A stretch of DNA of 64,000 bases from Candidatus Babelota bacterium (lineage in GTDB: Bacteria > Babelota > Babeliae > Babelales > Vermiphilaceae), in NCBI GenBank assembly GCA_029262615.1, contig JAJCZD010000007.1, positions 124,001 to 188,000 of the forward strand. Reading direction: 5' to 3'. Positions within the stretch are counted from its first letter, which is position 1, and the number at the start of each line of letters is the position of its first letter. The notes under the pieces were generated by a model. It searched no databases. It was not told where the DNA came from and saw nothing but the letters and a program-made list of their open reading frames with translations. Of the stretch, positions 17,617-25,660 are shown one piece after another. The position numbers and the translations under genes are program-made.

Positions 17617-18990
17617 TTAAGTTGTTTTTCCGAGCTGCCGCTCAATTTTATGTATCGTTTCTTTTAATTGAACATCTACTGTAACACAACGTTCGATTTT
17701 ATGTATTGCATGCAGAACAGTGGTATGATCACGACCTCCCAAAAATTGGCCAATATCTCGAGCAGACTTATTGGTTATTTGCTTCATGAGAAACATAGTA
17801 ACCTGTCGCGCAAGAGATAATTGCTTGTTTCTATCTTTAGAGAGTAACTGTTCTAAAGAATAAGAGTAATAACGGGAAACACATCTGGCAACTTGCTCAA
17901 AAGATGCTGCTTTGGGCTGTGGATTTGCTACATGTAATAATACTTTTTTTACCAACTCAAGTGAAATTGGTTGGCTAGTAAGAGCAGCAAATGCCATTAC
18001 CCGAATCAATGCACCTTCAAGCTCACGAATATTTGGCACATTCTGGGAAGAGATAAAATAAGCAACCTCATCGGTTAATGTTTCGTTAGATAGCTCTGCT
18101 TTCTTTTTTAAAATAACGACCTTTTCCTCAATTGTAGGAATGCGAATGTCCGTTGTTAAACCACATGCCAGGCGTGATTGCAAGCGATTTGCTAGTCCAT
18201 TTATATTTTGCGGATACGTATCAGAGGTAAATACAATTTGTTTGCGCGCATCATATAAGGTATTAAAAATATGAAAAAAAGCTTCTTGTGTTTGATCTTT
18301 ATTAGAAATAAATTGAATATCATCAACCAAAAGCACATCTACCGATTTATACTTTTGTTGAAACTTATGGATTTTGTTAAAACGTATTGCATTGATAAAT
18401 TCACTCACAAACCGATCTGCTGTTTGATACAGAACGGATGCTTTTGACTGATTTCTTATTTGATTACCAATTGCATGCAATAAGTGTGTTTTGCCAAGGC
18501 CAGAATCACCATAAATAAAAAGTGGATTATACAATACACCCGGTCGTTCCGTAACTGCTTTAGCTGCCGCATACGCAAAAGAATTTGCCGGCCCAACAAC
18601 AAAAGTACTAAAACAATAAGTACGATTGGTATATCCTCGCTGTTGCATTACTGATAGTTCATTTTTCTGTGTTTTTTCTTTTTTGTCCTTTGGAACAATT
18701 TGTGCAGGAACAAAACTCGTGCTCTCTTTTTTTACATTCTTTTTTATATCAGTAAAGTGGAGCCTCAACTCTTCCACATTAAGCAAACGTTTTAAATGCA
18801 AGCAAATACAATCTTTATATTTATTATGTATCCAATCACGCACGAATGCATTGGGAGCACATACGGTGATCTCTTTCTTGAGGGCATCCCATTGATGCAA
18901 GCTCACCGCTTTAAACCAAGTCTCAACAACCCTGGTTCCCACCTCTTCTTCGATAATAGTTAAAAATTCGTCCCAAATTCGTTCAAGCAT
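17617..18990 (-). CDS. dnaA: Chromosomal replication initiator DnaA
   Basis: A 457-residue AAA+ initiator that binds DnaA boxes at oriC. Domain I is at about 1-80, a charged linker to about 110, and domain III has Walker A GDSGLGKTHLLHAIG (161 on), Walker B VLLVDDIQFI and NRLQSRLACGL. Domain IV has the signature GGRDHTTVLHAIHKIE near residue 430, which contacts the DNA. dnaN and recF are not adjacent, and no DnaA boxes were recognised in the 78 bases upstream. It lies downstream of the amidase gene on the same strand. Confidence 0.97.
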   Translation of the reverse strand: MLERIWDEFLTIIEEEVGTRVVETWFKAVSLHQWDALKKEITVCAPNAFVRDWIHNKYKDCICLHLKRLLNVEELRLHFTDIKKNVKKESTSFVPAQIVPKDKKEKTQKNELSVMQQRGYTNRTYCFSTFVVGPANSFAYAAAKAVTERPGVLYNPLFIYGDSGLGKTHLLHAIGNQIRNQSKASVLYQTADRFVSEFINAIRFNKIHKFQQKYKSVDVLLVDDIQFISNKDQTQEAFFHIFNTLYDARKQIVFTSDTYPQNINGLANRLQSRLACGLTTDIRIPTIEEKVVILKKKAELSNETLTDEVAYFISSQNVPNIRELEGALIRVMAFAALTSQPISLELVKKVLLHVANPQPKAASFEQVARCVSRYYSYSLEQLLSKDRNKQLSLARQVTMFLMKQITNKSARDIGQFLGGRDHTTVLHAIHKIERCVTVDVQLKETIHKIERQLGKTT

Positions 18991-19068
18991 TAGATCACAG
19001 TATTAGTTGAAAAATCGATAAACACTTTTATTACATAAGGATGATGCATTAAAAATGTACCATACTTA

Positions 19069-20144
19069 TTAGTCCTTTTGCAGGTTTTTTTTAAATGTAA
19101 GTATACCCTTACAAATACCTTTGGCCAATAATTGTTGGTAACCTTCACTACCTAGTAATTGTGATTCATGATGGTTTGATAAAAAACCAAGTTCAATTAA
19201 AATGGCTGGACAGGTTGTTCCTAATAAAACTTGCGGCACTGCGTTTTTTACTTTTCTATTTTTAATGCCATACAGCGGCGCTACTTGTGCCAAAATATTA
19301 TTTTGCACCTCATGAGCAAGAAGATTACTTCTCTTCCAGCGCATATTACTATGTTGCATTGTATTATGTGGTTGAAACAACATTGGTTTTATACAAAAAG
19401 TCTCAATACCTGAAGCATTTTTATTAGCGGCCCAATTTGCATGCAAAGAAATAAAAATACAATTACTATGCTGATTTGCTCGAGCAGTTCTCTCATCTAA
19501 CGCAAGAAAAACATCATCAGTTCGTAATAATATAGACGTTAGTCCTTTTTTTTTATAGCATCAGCAAGCTTTTTGCCAATAGATAAGCAAAGGTCTTTTT
19601 CTTTGAGCCCTGTCACACTTTGCGCACCAGTATCAGAGCCACCATGACCACAATCAATAATTACGGTATTTATATCACACGTGGTTTGCAGTAAATGATC
19701 CTGTTTACTTTCTAATTTGTTTAATACCTGTTTATTATAAAAAGCAAAAACTATGCCCTTTTTTAATCCAATGGTATCAAATTCATGTTGAGCAATCTGA
19801 ATTTTTTGAGGATCAAAAATAAGTTGTACCTGCAAACCAATTGTTGGTTTTGTAACCTCTTGCGCGCGCACCAGCAATCCATCAACATCAATAGCACTAA
19901 TCTTATCAATCAAGAATTTATCAATGGTTGCATATGGCATTAAATAAATACGTTCTGTCTTATTACCATCAGCCATAATTTTTTCTGATAACTGATTAAC
20001 CATCTGCCGCTTCGGAAAATAAAAAACCAACTGACCAATATCAATCGAAGGCCCTTTGCTTTTCCCACCTGGATGAAAAAAAACCTTTTCAATTTGATTA
20101 CAAAACAAAACACTAGTAAATAATAGAATAGCTAACCTCTTCAT
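19069..20144 (-). pseudogene. N-acetylmuramoyl-L-alanine amidase, split by a frameshift at a 9-A tract
   Basis: An exported Amidase_3-type cell-wall amidase that cuts the peptide from MurNAc. Reading from 20144 gives a signal peptide, an N-terminal region and the start of the catalytic domain (IIDCGHGGSDTGA and the Glu of GLKEKDLCL), then a stop at 19539. The second part continues in another frame with ISLHANW and ILIELGFLSN, supplying the remaining zinc His and the catalytic Glu. One extra A in the run of nine (T run at 19546-19554 on the given strand) would restore one intact protein of about 358 residues. This could be a sequencing error, a recent mutation, or a gene rescued by polymerase slippage. 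Confidence 0.85.
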
Positions 20145-20315
20145 TCCCCAAACTCCCCTAATCTGCCCTTACTATATGCAACCGGACCAGGAAAAGTCAA
20201 TAATTGACCAAATACCTTGGCCATATGGGATAAACTATTAAAAGTCTATTCTCGCCTTTGGAAGCGCCTCTTTGATAGCTTCTTTTTCTCATCATTAAGT
20301 GGTTTAAAAGACAAA

Positions 20316-21347
20316 TCAAAATACTCGTACTGGTTGGGCTAAATAAGCTAACCGTTTTGATTTTTCCCAGCAGGTTAAAAATGATTTGAGAGGATAAGAA
20401 ACTTTAGTCTCATGATTTTGGGCAAAAGCTGGATCATGGCAAATAACTGCTTGCTCTTGCGCGTCATACCCAATAACAACAAGAAGATGGCCATGGAGAT
20501 AGGGTTTTGCGCCACCTTCAATCGGGCCACGAATACTCACAATCACCGGTATTCCTTTTTGTAAATGACGATGCAGTTCAGAAAAGGAATTCATTCTGGC
20601 TGTCGTAAACCAAACAGTGCCTTGGCACAACTCAAAGGCACAGGCCATATTAAATGGCCAGCTCCCGTATTTATCAAGGCCAGCATCATAAGCCTTTTCA
20701 GCAAAATGTAAGACATCAATCTGTTGCCGCAGAAAAAATGAGGTCAATATGGTGCATGAGGTTGGTGAGCACAAGCCGTCATTGCGAGGGTGCTCCTGCA
20801 TAAATTGAGACAGTGTTGGCACCCCATCAATACAAACAGATGATAACTTGAAAAGCTCATTGTTGCGTAATTCCGACTTAAATAAAGGGAAATCTGCAAC
20901 ATTTATGGCAAAACCACGCAATAATGATAAACAGGCATTATCCTTTGAGGCTACTTTAATACGAAAAGCATCAGCATGATTTTTTTCGCCAGTTTCTAAA
21001 CGAACATACACGTATTTAGAAATACCATCATACTTACTAGCAAATGATCTTTGCACCTGGGCACCCCATTCAATCATTTTGTGCCAAGATGACCATTTTT
21101 TCGTTTTTGCATTACGGACCTGGGCATAAAATTCAAATGAACCAATTGGGGGCCGAAAACTATTCCAAGAAAAAATAAGCTGCGTAAAAGGACTCACCTT
21201 ATTTTTTACAAAGGTAAGCATTTTTTTAGTACGGTTTTGCCCTATTTCTTTTGAGCTAAACTTTTTTTGATACAACCAGCTCCACTCAGGTGTGGCCGCA
21301 ATCATGCAAGAACTGATAAAAAAAGCTAAAATCGCATACCACTTCAT
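20316..21347 (-). CDS. Exported C39-like cysteine peptidase
   Basis: A 343-residue protein. Signal peptide 1-18. Residues about 50-165 form a beta-rich region of unknown role (WNSFRPPIGSFEFYAQVRN). The peptidase-like domain has DGLCSPTSCTILTSFF with the Cys at 193, HGHLLVVIGYD with His287, and CHDPAF with Asp305: the order and spacing of a C39_2/papain-like triad. It may cut peptides or peptidoglycan cross-links. No ABC transporter domain is attached, unlike bacteriocin C39 exporters. GGGAG precedes the start. Confidence 0.82.
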   Translation of the reverse strand: MKWYAILAFFISSCMIAATPEWSWLYQKKFSSKEIGQNRTKKMLTFVKNKVSPFTQLIFSWNSFRPPIGSFEFYAQVRNAKTKKWSSWHKMIEWGAQVQRSFASKYDGISKYVYVRLETGEKNHADAFRIKVASKDNACLSLLRGFAINVADFPLFKSELRNNELFKLSSVCIDGVPTLSQFMQEHPRNDGLCSPTSCTILTSFFLRQQIDVLHFAEKAYDAGLDKYGSWPFNMACAFELCQGTVWFTTARMNSFSELHRHLQKGIPVIVSIRGPIEGGAKPYLHGHLLVVIGYDAQEQAVICHDPAFAQNHETKVSYPLKSFLTCWEKSKRLAYLAQPVRVF

Positions 21348-21538
21348 AATGTAACTCCCAACTGCAACTTATATTCACAAACTACGCAAATAGCGCGGCG
21401 AATATTTTCTATTATAATACTATATGCGCACTGCATAGCTCAATAATTTTCTCAATGTAATGTTTTTTACCTCGATTGAAAAATAGTCTTCACAAATATA
21501 AGGCAATTAACACAAACTAAAAAGAGCTAGGGGGAAAA

Positions 21539-22669
21539 ATGAATTGGGTTGTTAGGGAATGCCTGATCTTTTTTGGGATTTGTCTGTTTTTTTTATTCTC
21601 GCCATTGTGGGCGCAACAAGGCTTTATTCGAGTGCCGATTGCCGATTTAATTGGCGATTCTCTGAGCGCAAGCACCTACACACAATTACCGTATTGTGGC
21701 GCTAGCCCCGACCCATTTACCGCATGCCCACGGATGCATCAACTTCTTTTGCATGAGCCGGTAGAGATCATCAAAGAAAAAAAACTTCAAGTGTGTATTA
21801 AAACCCCACATCTTTTTTTCATTACCAAACATAATAGGCACCCACATAATCTTTTTTGGACCTTGAAAAAGAATATTCAAGTTGGTAAATCCGATAAATT
21901 ACCCCAAAAAAATACATCAATCACCCTACTGCATCCCTTTTTTAATCCAAAAACCAAATTAACTTATTCAGCTGGCACGACTTTTGCTATAAAAAAGATC
22001 ACCAAAAATACCGTAGTGGCCTGGGTGTTTAATGCGGCAAAAAATAAATTTGGAACCATTATCATCCCAAAAAACGTTTGCTTACTTCCTGCAACAGTTA
22101 AAGAAAAAAAAAGAGCCCAATTTGTTCAGTTATGCCGATTATGGGCAATGCAAGATTTTATTCCGTATGTGTGGGGTGGGACGAGCTATTTGGAAAAAAA
22201 ACAGGATTCATTTTTTATACAAGAGAAAGTAATAAACAATAAAAAACTGGCTCATATTGCTTTTGCCAACCAGAAAAAACAAAAGACCGGTCTTGATTGC
22301 ACTGGGTTGATTTGGCGTGCAGCGCAAATGTGTAACATTCCCTTTTATTATAAAAATACAACCACTATTGCCCATTATTTAAAACCGGTAAAGGACAAAA
22401 AGCACCTTCAGGAAGGTGATATAGTTTGGATCCGTGGGCATGTGATGATTGTTAGTAGCCTGCAGGATAATACACTCATTGAAGCACGTGGTTATAATCA
22501 TGGTTATGGAAAGGTGCAAGAGATTCCTTTGCATACGGTGTTTAAATATATCAAGACGTTTGGTCAGTTATTTGCACACCAACAAAATAAGTTACCTTTT
22601 TTTAGGATGGACTCTCGTGGAAAGGTTGTACAAACAATTCATGAATTGAAAATTCTACGTTTGTTCTAA
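21539..22669 (+). CDS. Exported NlpC/P60 peptidoglycan endopeptidase
   Basis: A 376-residue protein. Signal peptide to about residue 25 (FSPLWA). Residues about 26-190 look like SH3b-type beta domains, as in gamma-D-glutamyl-diaminopimelate endopeptidases. The catalytic domain has PYVWGGTSY near 210, TGLDCTGLIWRAA with Cys254, and IRGHVMIVS with His301; the third polar residue is probably in ARGYNHG. A 25-residue lysine-rich insertion separates YVWGGTSY from the Cys motif. AGGGGG precedes the ATG. The 3' end overlaps the convergent psd gene by 15 bases. Confidence 0.9.
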   Translation: MNWVVRECLIFFGICLFFLFSPLWAQQGFIRVPIADLIGDSLSASTYTQLPYCGASPDPFTACPRMHQLLLHEPVEIIKEKKLQVCIKTPHLFFITKHNRHPHNLFWTLKKNIQVGKSDKLPQKNTSITLLHPFFNPKTKLTYSAGTTFAIKKITKNTVVAWVFNAAKNKFGTIIIPKNVCLLPATVKEKKRAQFVQLCRLWAMQDFIPYVWGGTSYLEKKQDSFFIQEKVINNKKLAHIAFANQKKQKTGLDCTGLIWRAAQMCNIPFYYKNTTTIAHYLKPVKDKKHLQEGDIVWIRGHVMIVSSLQDNTLIEARGYNHGYGKVQEIPLHTVFKYIKTFGQLFAHQQNKLPFFRMDSRGKVVQTIHELKILRLF

Positions 22670-23284
22670 CTGGCCTAACACACTCTGGCCGCCCCATACT
22701 CGCTCATCTAAAGAAATAAACAACTCTGCTGATTTTGGAACTGTGACCTCAACTTGTGAACCAAATCGAATCATGCCAAATTTTTCACAAGCATTTATCT
22801 CTTGTTCTTGCTTGACCCAACAGACAATACGGCGAGCAATAAAACCAGCAATCTGGCGAACTAATATTTTTTGGCCACTCTCATGCTCAATAGTTAAAAC
22901 ATTATATTCATTTTCTAAAGAACTTTTTGGCAAGTACGCTTTAAAAAATTTACCAGGATGGTAGGTGATATTTGTTATGTTGCCTGCAATGGGAGCCCAT
23001 TGCACATGCACATCCCAAGGGGATAAAAAGATCGCAACTTTTTTTGTAGTTTCATTTTCTTCAATGGCCATGATTTTTCCATCAGCTGGGCAGACAATAG
23101 AAAACGTATCTTTTGTTGGGCAAACACGATTTGGGTTGCGGAAAAAATATAAACAGAATACGAAGAATAAAACTGAAAGAAGAAATAACGGCTTGAAAAA
23201 ACGATAACCAAGGAATGCAACAGCAACAATACCTAAAACCAAAAATGGTGCTTGCGTCCATAACAAATTACTAATTAAAAACAT
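22655..23284 (-). CDS. psd: Phosphatidylserine decarboxylase proenzyme
   Basis: A 209-residue short-form Psd that makes phosphatidylethanolamine at the inner membrane. Two hydrophobic segments lie in the first 50 residues, then FFRNPNR, CPADGKI near 65, SPWDVHVQWAP near 89 and RFGSQVEV near 173. Self-cleavage at Gly-Ser in RFGS would create the pyruvoyl group. ATG ending at 23284 is preferred over an in-frame GTG two codons earlier because AAAGGG lies five bases upstream of it. Shows that the cell still makes its own PE. Confidence 0.93.
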   Translation of the reverse strand: MFLISNLLWTQAPFLVLGIVAVAFLGYRFFKPLFLLSVLFFVFCLYFFRNPNRVCPTKDTFSIVCPADGKIMAIEENETTKKVAIFLSPWDVHVQWAPIAGNITNITYHPGKFFKAYLPKSSLENEYNVLTIEHESGQKILVRQIAGFIARRIVCWVKQEQEINACEKFGMIRFGSQVEVTVPKSAELFISLDERVWGGQSVLGQLEQT

Positions 23285-23301
23285 GCTCACCCTTTATAAT
23301 T

Positions 23302-23340
23302 AAAAAGCCCAGGTACCACTAGGATACCCGGGCTTAAAAA
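23302..23340 (-). terminator. Terminator of the exported gene at 23357
   Basis: AAGCCCAGGTA pairs with TACCCGGGCTT with one mismatch across nine bases. On the leftward strand it ends in TTTTTAATT. It separates the gene at 23357 from psd. Confidence 0.8.
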
Positions 23341-23356
23341 CATTACCAGAATTTTA

Positions 23357-24163
23357 TTAGATATTAGATCGCTTAATTACCGACTCAATTGCATCAAGTC
23401 GTTTTTGCAATTGCAAAACCTTCCAATACAAAGAAGCTGCTTTTGCCTCCCAATGAAAGCTAATTCGATGTAGAAACTTTACTGGTAAATTCCATGCAGA
23501 ACCATTCCAAGAAAACCAATCACAATATTTTTCAATTTCCTCTTCAACTTGCTTATCAGTAATTATATTTTGTTGCAATTGTCCATCAAGCGAATCAACC
23601 AACTTTTCAAATCGTGATTCATCGTACAAATGAAATACCTTTGGAACAAATGAACAATTGCGCAAAGAGCTTTCCAGGCGACGCTTAAATGATTTTAATT
23701 TTCTTTTGTCCGCATCAATTGTTGTTTGAAAACCCCTTTTGGTTTTTCCATTAAAGTCTTTTTGTAGTTTGGCAACAACATCGTTTTTATTATCTTCAAT
23801 TTCTTTCTGAGTTTGCCAAAAATGATTTGATGTACATTTATCCTTCTTCTGTAAACGCCAATTCCATAAAGATCTTACTGAACCAGCTTTTTTTCTTGAA
23901 TTTTTACTTGCAGAATCTAACTGTCGCTCGATTAATTTTAATGAGTTACTTAAATTCCACGTTGACCATTTACAATATGCAAGCCAACTTGCTGTAAGAC
24001 AGGTTGCTATTTTTGGATGATCATACGGAAAAGTTATAGTACTTTTTACAACTGAAGCAGTCCCTTTTAAAAAACCACCAACTTTTGACAAAAAAGAATC
24101 ATTTGATGGAAATGCAATTGCTGGTAAAAGCAAACCAACTAAAAGTATTTTATTAATTTTCAT
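23357..24163 (-). CDS. Exported hypothetical protein with helical, Lys-rich middle
   Basis: A 268-residue protein. Signal peptide 1-18 (LLVGLLLPAIAFP). A weakly hydrophobic stretch at about 52-66 follows DHPKIATC; residues 75-180 are highly charged and probably coiled coil; the C-terminus is aromatic (DWFSWNGSAWNL). No family is recognised. GGGAA lies before the start. Its neighbour at 24200 has the same plan (signal peptide, then a DxP(K/R) motif before a hydrophobic stretch), so the two may work together. Confidence 0.65.
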   Translation of the reverse strand: MKINKILLVGLLLPAIAFPSNDSFLSKVGGFLKGTASVVKSTITFPYDHPKIATCLTASWLAYCKWSTWNLSNSLKLIERQLDSASKNSRKKAGSVRSLWNWRLQKKDKCTSNHFWQTQKEIEDNKNDVVAKLQKDFNGKTKRGFQTTIDADKRKLKSFKRRLESSLRNCSFVPKVFHLYDESRFEKLVDSLDGQLQQNIITDKQVEEEIEKYCDWFSWNGSAWNLPVKFLHRISFHWEAKAASLYWKVLQLQKRLDAIESVIKRSNI

Positions 24164-24199
24164 AATTTTTCCCGTAAACTTAATTTAGTATTTGTTGAA

Positions 24200-24730
24200 T
24201 TACCAAAGCCAACCGCGAACGCTGCCAGCAAATTGATGACCTTGCTGACGAACACGCTGATAATAGTACGGACCCCGTAATCTTTTGTATAACCAAGGAA
24301 CACCATAATAAAGCGTACTTCCAGCTACTGCTGCCCCAAGAACAAAACATAATCGTGGGCGATCTGCAAGCCATGCAGTTGAATTATTTAGAACACTCGC
24401 ACTACCAGCAATTACCTCAGAGGTATCACGGCAAGCATCAGGTACAAATGACCAAGCACCTGAAACCATATTTTTAAAATTAGTTACAATATCGCCGCCA
24501 TGAAGTATAGCTGTTTGTAAATATCCAGATGTTGTTGGTCTGCCAATTTGCGTCACACACTCCTGGAATGTATGGGCAACCTTTTTTGCACCATCCTTAC
24601 CTACTTTTGTGATAAGTTTATCAACGGTTTCCTGGCCAACTACCTCACTAAATGCATCTAAAATACCAGCTTGAACTGCAAAACCTAAAAATAAGAATGC
24701 CAAAATACATAATTTACTAGATTTGAACAT
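24200..24730 (-). CDS. Exported hypothetical protein with a C-terminal membrane segment
   Basis: A 176-residue protein. The start ending at 24730 follows GGAGG and opens the signal peptide CILAFLFLGFAVQA. The middle is helical; residues about 128-148 (LCFVLGAAVAGSTLYYGVPW) form a probable membrane segment, followed by a basic tail rich in Arg, Tyr and Gln. Not recognised. Probably cotranscribed with the gene at 23357, 36 bases downstream. Confidence 0.65.
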   Translation of the reverse strand: MFKSSKLCILAFLFLGFAVQAGILDAFSEVVGQETVDKLITKVGKDGAKKVAHTFQECVTQIGRPTTSGYLQTAILHGGDIVTNFKNMVSGAWSFVPDACRDTSEVIAGSASVLNNSTAWLADRPRLCFVLGAAVAGSTLYYGVPWLYKRLRGPYYYQRVRQQGHQFAGSVRGWLW

Positions 24731-24887
24731 ATAACCTCCGTAATGAGCCAAGTAAGTTTTCTATTTGAAAACTTTATAGCTTTTATTCCATTTTTACTTA
24801 TATATAGGATTAAACAGATAAGGCTATTTGTCAAAAGGCTTAGATACGGTAATTGAAGAAGCTCGGTTATTCGGATGAATTGGCCTG

Positions 24888-24913
24888 CCATACGAAGCCT
24901 TGGCGAAGTATGG
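24888..24913 (-). repeat. Inverted repeat directly after tRNA-Arg(CCU)
   Basis: CCATAC at 24888-24893 pairs with GTATGG at 24908-24913, the latter including the encoded tRNA CCA end. Similar sequence follows the other tRNA-Arg gene and tRNA-Lys. It may act as processing signal or terminator, or be a short repeat inserted at CCA ends. Confidence 0.5.
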
Positions 24914-24987
24914 TGCGCCCGACAGGATTCGAACCTGTGGCCTACAGATTAGGAATCTGTTGCTCTATCCACCTGAGCTACGGGCGC
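24911..24987 (-). tRNA. tRNA-Arg, anticodon CCU
   Basis: A 77-base cloverleaf with encoded CCA. Acceptor GCGCCCG pairs with CGGGCGC; the anticodon arm is ACAGA-TTCCTAA-TCTGT, giving anticodon CCU (reads AGG); the T arm has GGTTCGAATCC. It lies 110 bases downstream of a second arginine tRNA on the same strand. Confidence 0.96.
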
Positions 24988-25073
24988 AAATTAAGTAATA
25001 AAGATACAGTAAATAGATTAGAAAGTGAAAAAAGACTTGCTTCTTAGGTATGAAGAAATGGTTTAACTGGCCT

Positions 25074-25091
25074 GCATAAGAAGCTTTATGC
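25074..25091 (-). repeat. Inverted repeat directly after tRNA-Arg(UCG)
   Basis: GCATAA (25074-25079) pairs with TTATGC (25086-25091), seven bases from the tRNA CCA end. The flank CCATATTTCGC...CAGGCC parallels the sequence after tRNA-Arg(CCU) and tRNA-Lys. Confidence 0.45.
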
Positions 25092-25097
25092 GAAATA

Positions 25098-25174
25098 TGG
25101 TGCGCCTGGCAGGACTCGAACCTGCAACCAACGGATTCGAAGTCCGGTACTCTATCCAATTGAGCTACAGGCGC
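25098..25174 (-). tRNA. tRNA-Arg, anticodon UCG
   Basis: A 77-base cloverleaf with encoded CCA. Acceptor GCGCCTG pairs with CAGGCGC; the anticodon loop is CTTCGAA, anticodon UCG (reads CGA); the T arm has GGTTCGAGTCC. The first pair of the anticodon stem is a C-T mismatch. Its first 8 bases and upstream flank are duplicated about 96 bases upstream. Confidence 0.95.
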
Positions 25175-25275
25175 ACATTTAAACATTTCTCAAAAACTAC
25201 TCTCTTTACTAAGTGCCTTTGACCGCTCATCCTGAGTAGCACCTTTAAGTGCATATCGAAGGACAGGCGCACATT
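25167..25275. repeat. 13-bp direct repeat of the tRNA-Arg 5' end flanking a GC-richer insert
   Basis: ACAGGCGCACATT occurs at 25167-25179 (tRNA 5' end and upstream base pairs) and again at 25263-25275. Between them lies GACCGCTCATCCTGAG...ATCGAAGGAC, resembling the intergenic repeat at 11651. The arrangement looks like insertion of a short repeat at a tRNA with a duplicated target, or a remnant attachment site. Confidence 0.55.
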
Positions 25276-25336
25276 AGACTACTATTTTTATATCATAAAA
25301 AAAGGATTTTGACGATCAAAATCTAAGAGATTTTTG

Positions 25337-25645
25337 TTATGATGGCTTTTTCTCTTCCAAGAGAAAAATATCTTCAGTTTTAACAACAAAACCAGACCGT
25401 GGATCAAGTTTGGTTATTACTTTAAAAAAGCCTTTCCCGCATTCTTCATCAAACTGAGCAACTTTATATGTCCCATTTTTCATGACTACTAATGCTCCTG
25501 AGGCTATTTGTTGATCTGGCGTTAACTGTTTTAACTTTGCAACTTGTTCTTTCGGAAGCTTTTGGCCAATTTTTAATTTTTGAGCGGAGGGTTTCATACA
25601 AAATAAAAATGATGTACCGAAAAGTAGACTTAGAAAATACTTCAT
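25337..25645 (-). CDS. Small exported hypothetical protein
   Basis: A 102-residue protein with signal peptide at 1-16 (MKYFLSLLFGTSFLFC). The mature part has two beta-rich stretches (GALVVMKNGTYKVAQF, GFVVKTEDIFLLEE) and two Cys residues overall, one possibly a lipidation site although the lipobox is poor. AAGGAAG precedes the start. It begins 15 bases after tlyA and is probably the last gene of the htrA-tlyA operon. Function unknown. Confidence 0.7.
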   Translation of the reverse strand: MKYFLSLLFGTSFLFCMKPSAQKLKIGQKLPKEQVAKLKQLTPDQQIASGALVVMKNGTYKVAQFDEECGKGFFKVITKLDPRSGFVVKTEDIFLLEEKKPS

Positions 25646-25660
25646 TACTTCCTTTTTTCC

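Noticed and set aside
18991-19068. Possible oriC upstream of dnaA
   Set aside because: Only 78 bases, no TTATNCACA box recognised, and the upstream gene is on the same strand. dnaN/recF and the rpmH cluster are not adjacent either.
24853-25047. Open frame running across tRNA-Arg(CCU)
   Set aside because: It covers the complement of a tRNA gene and its flank; no coding evidence. The frame at 24965-25186 is rejected for the same reason.
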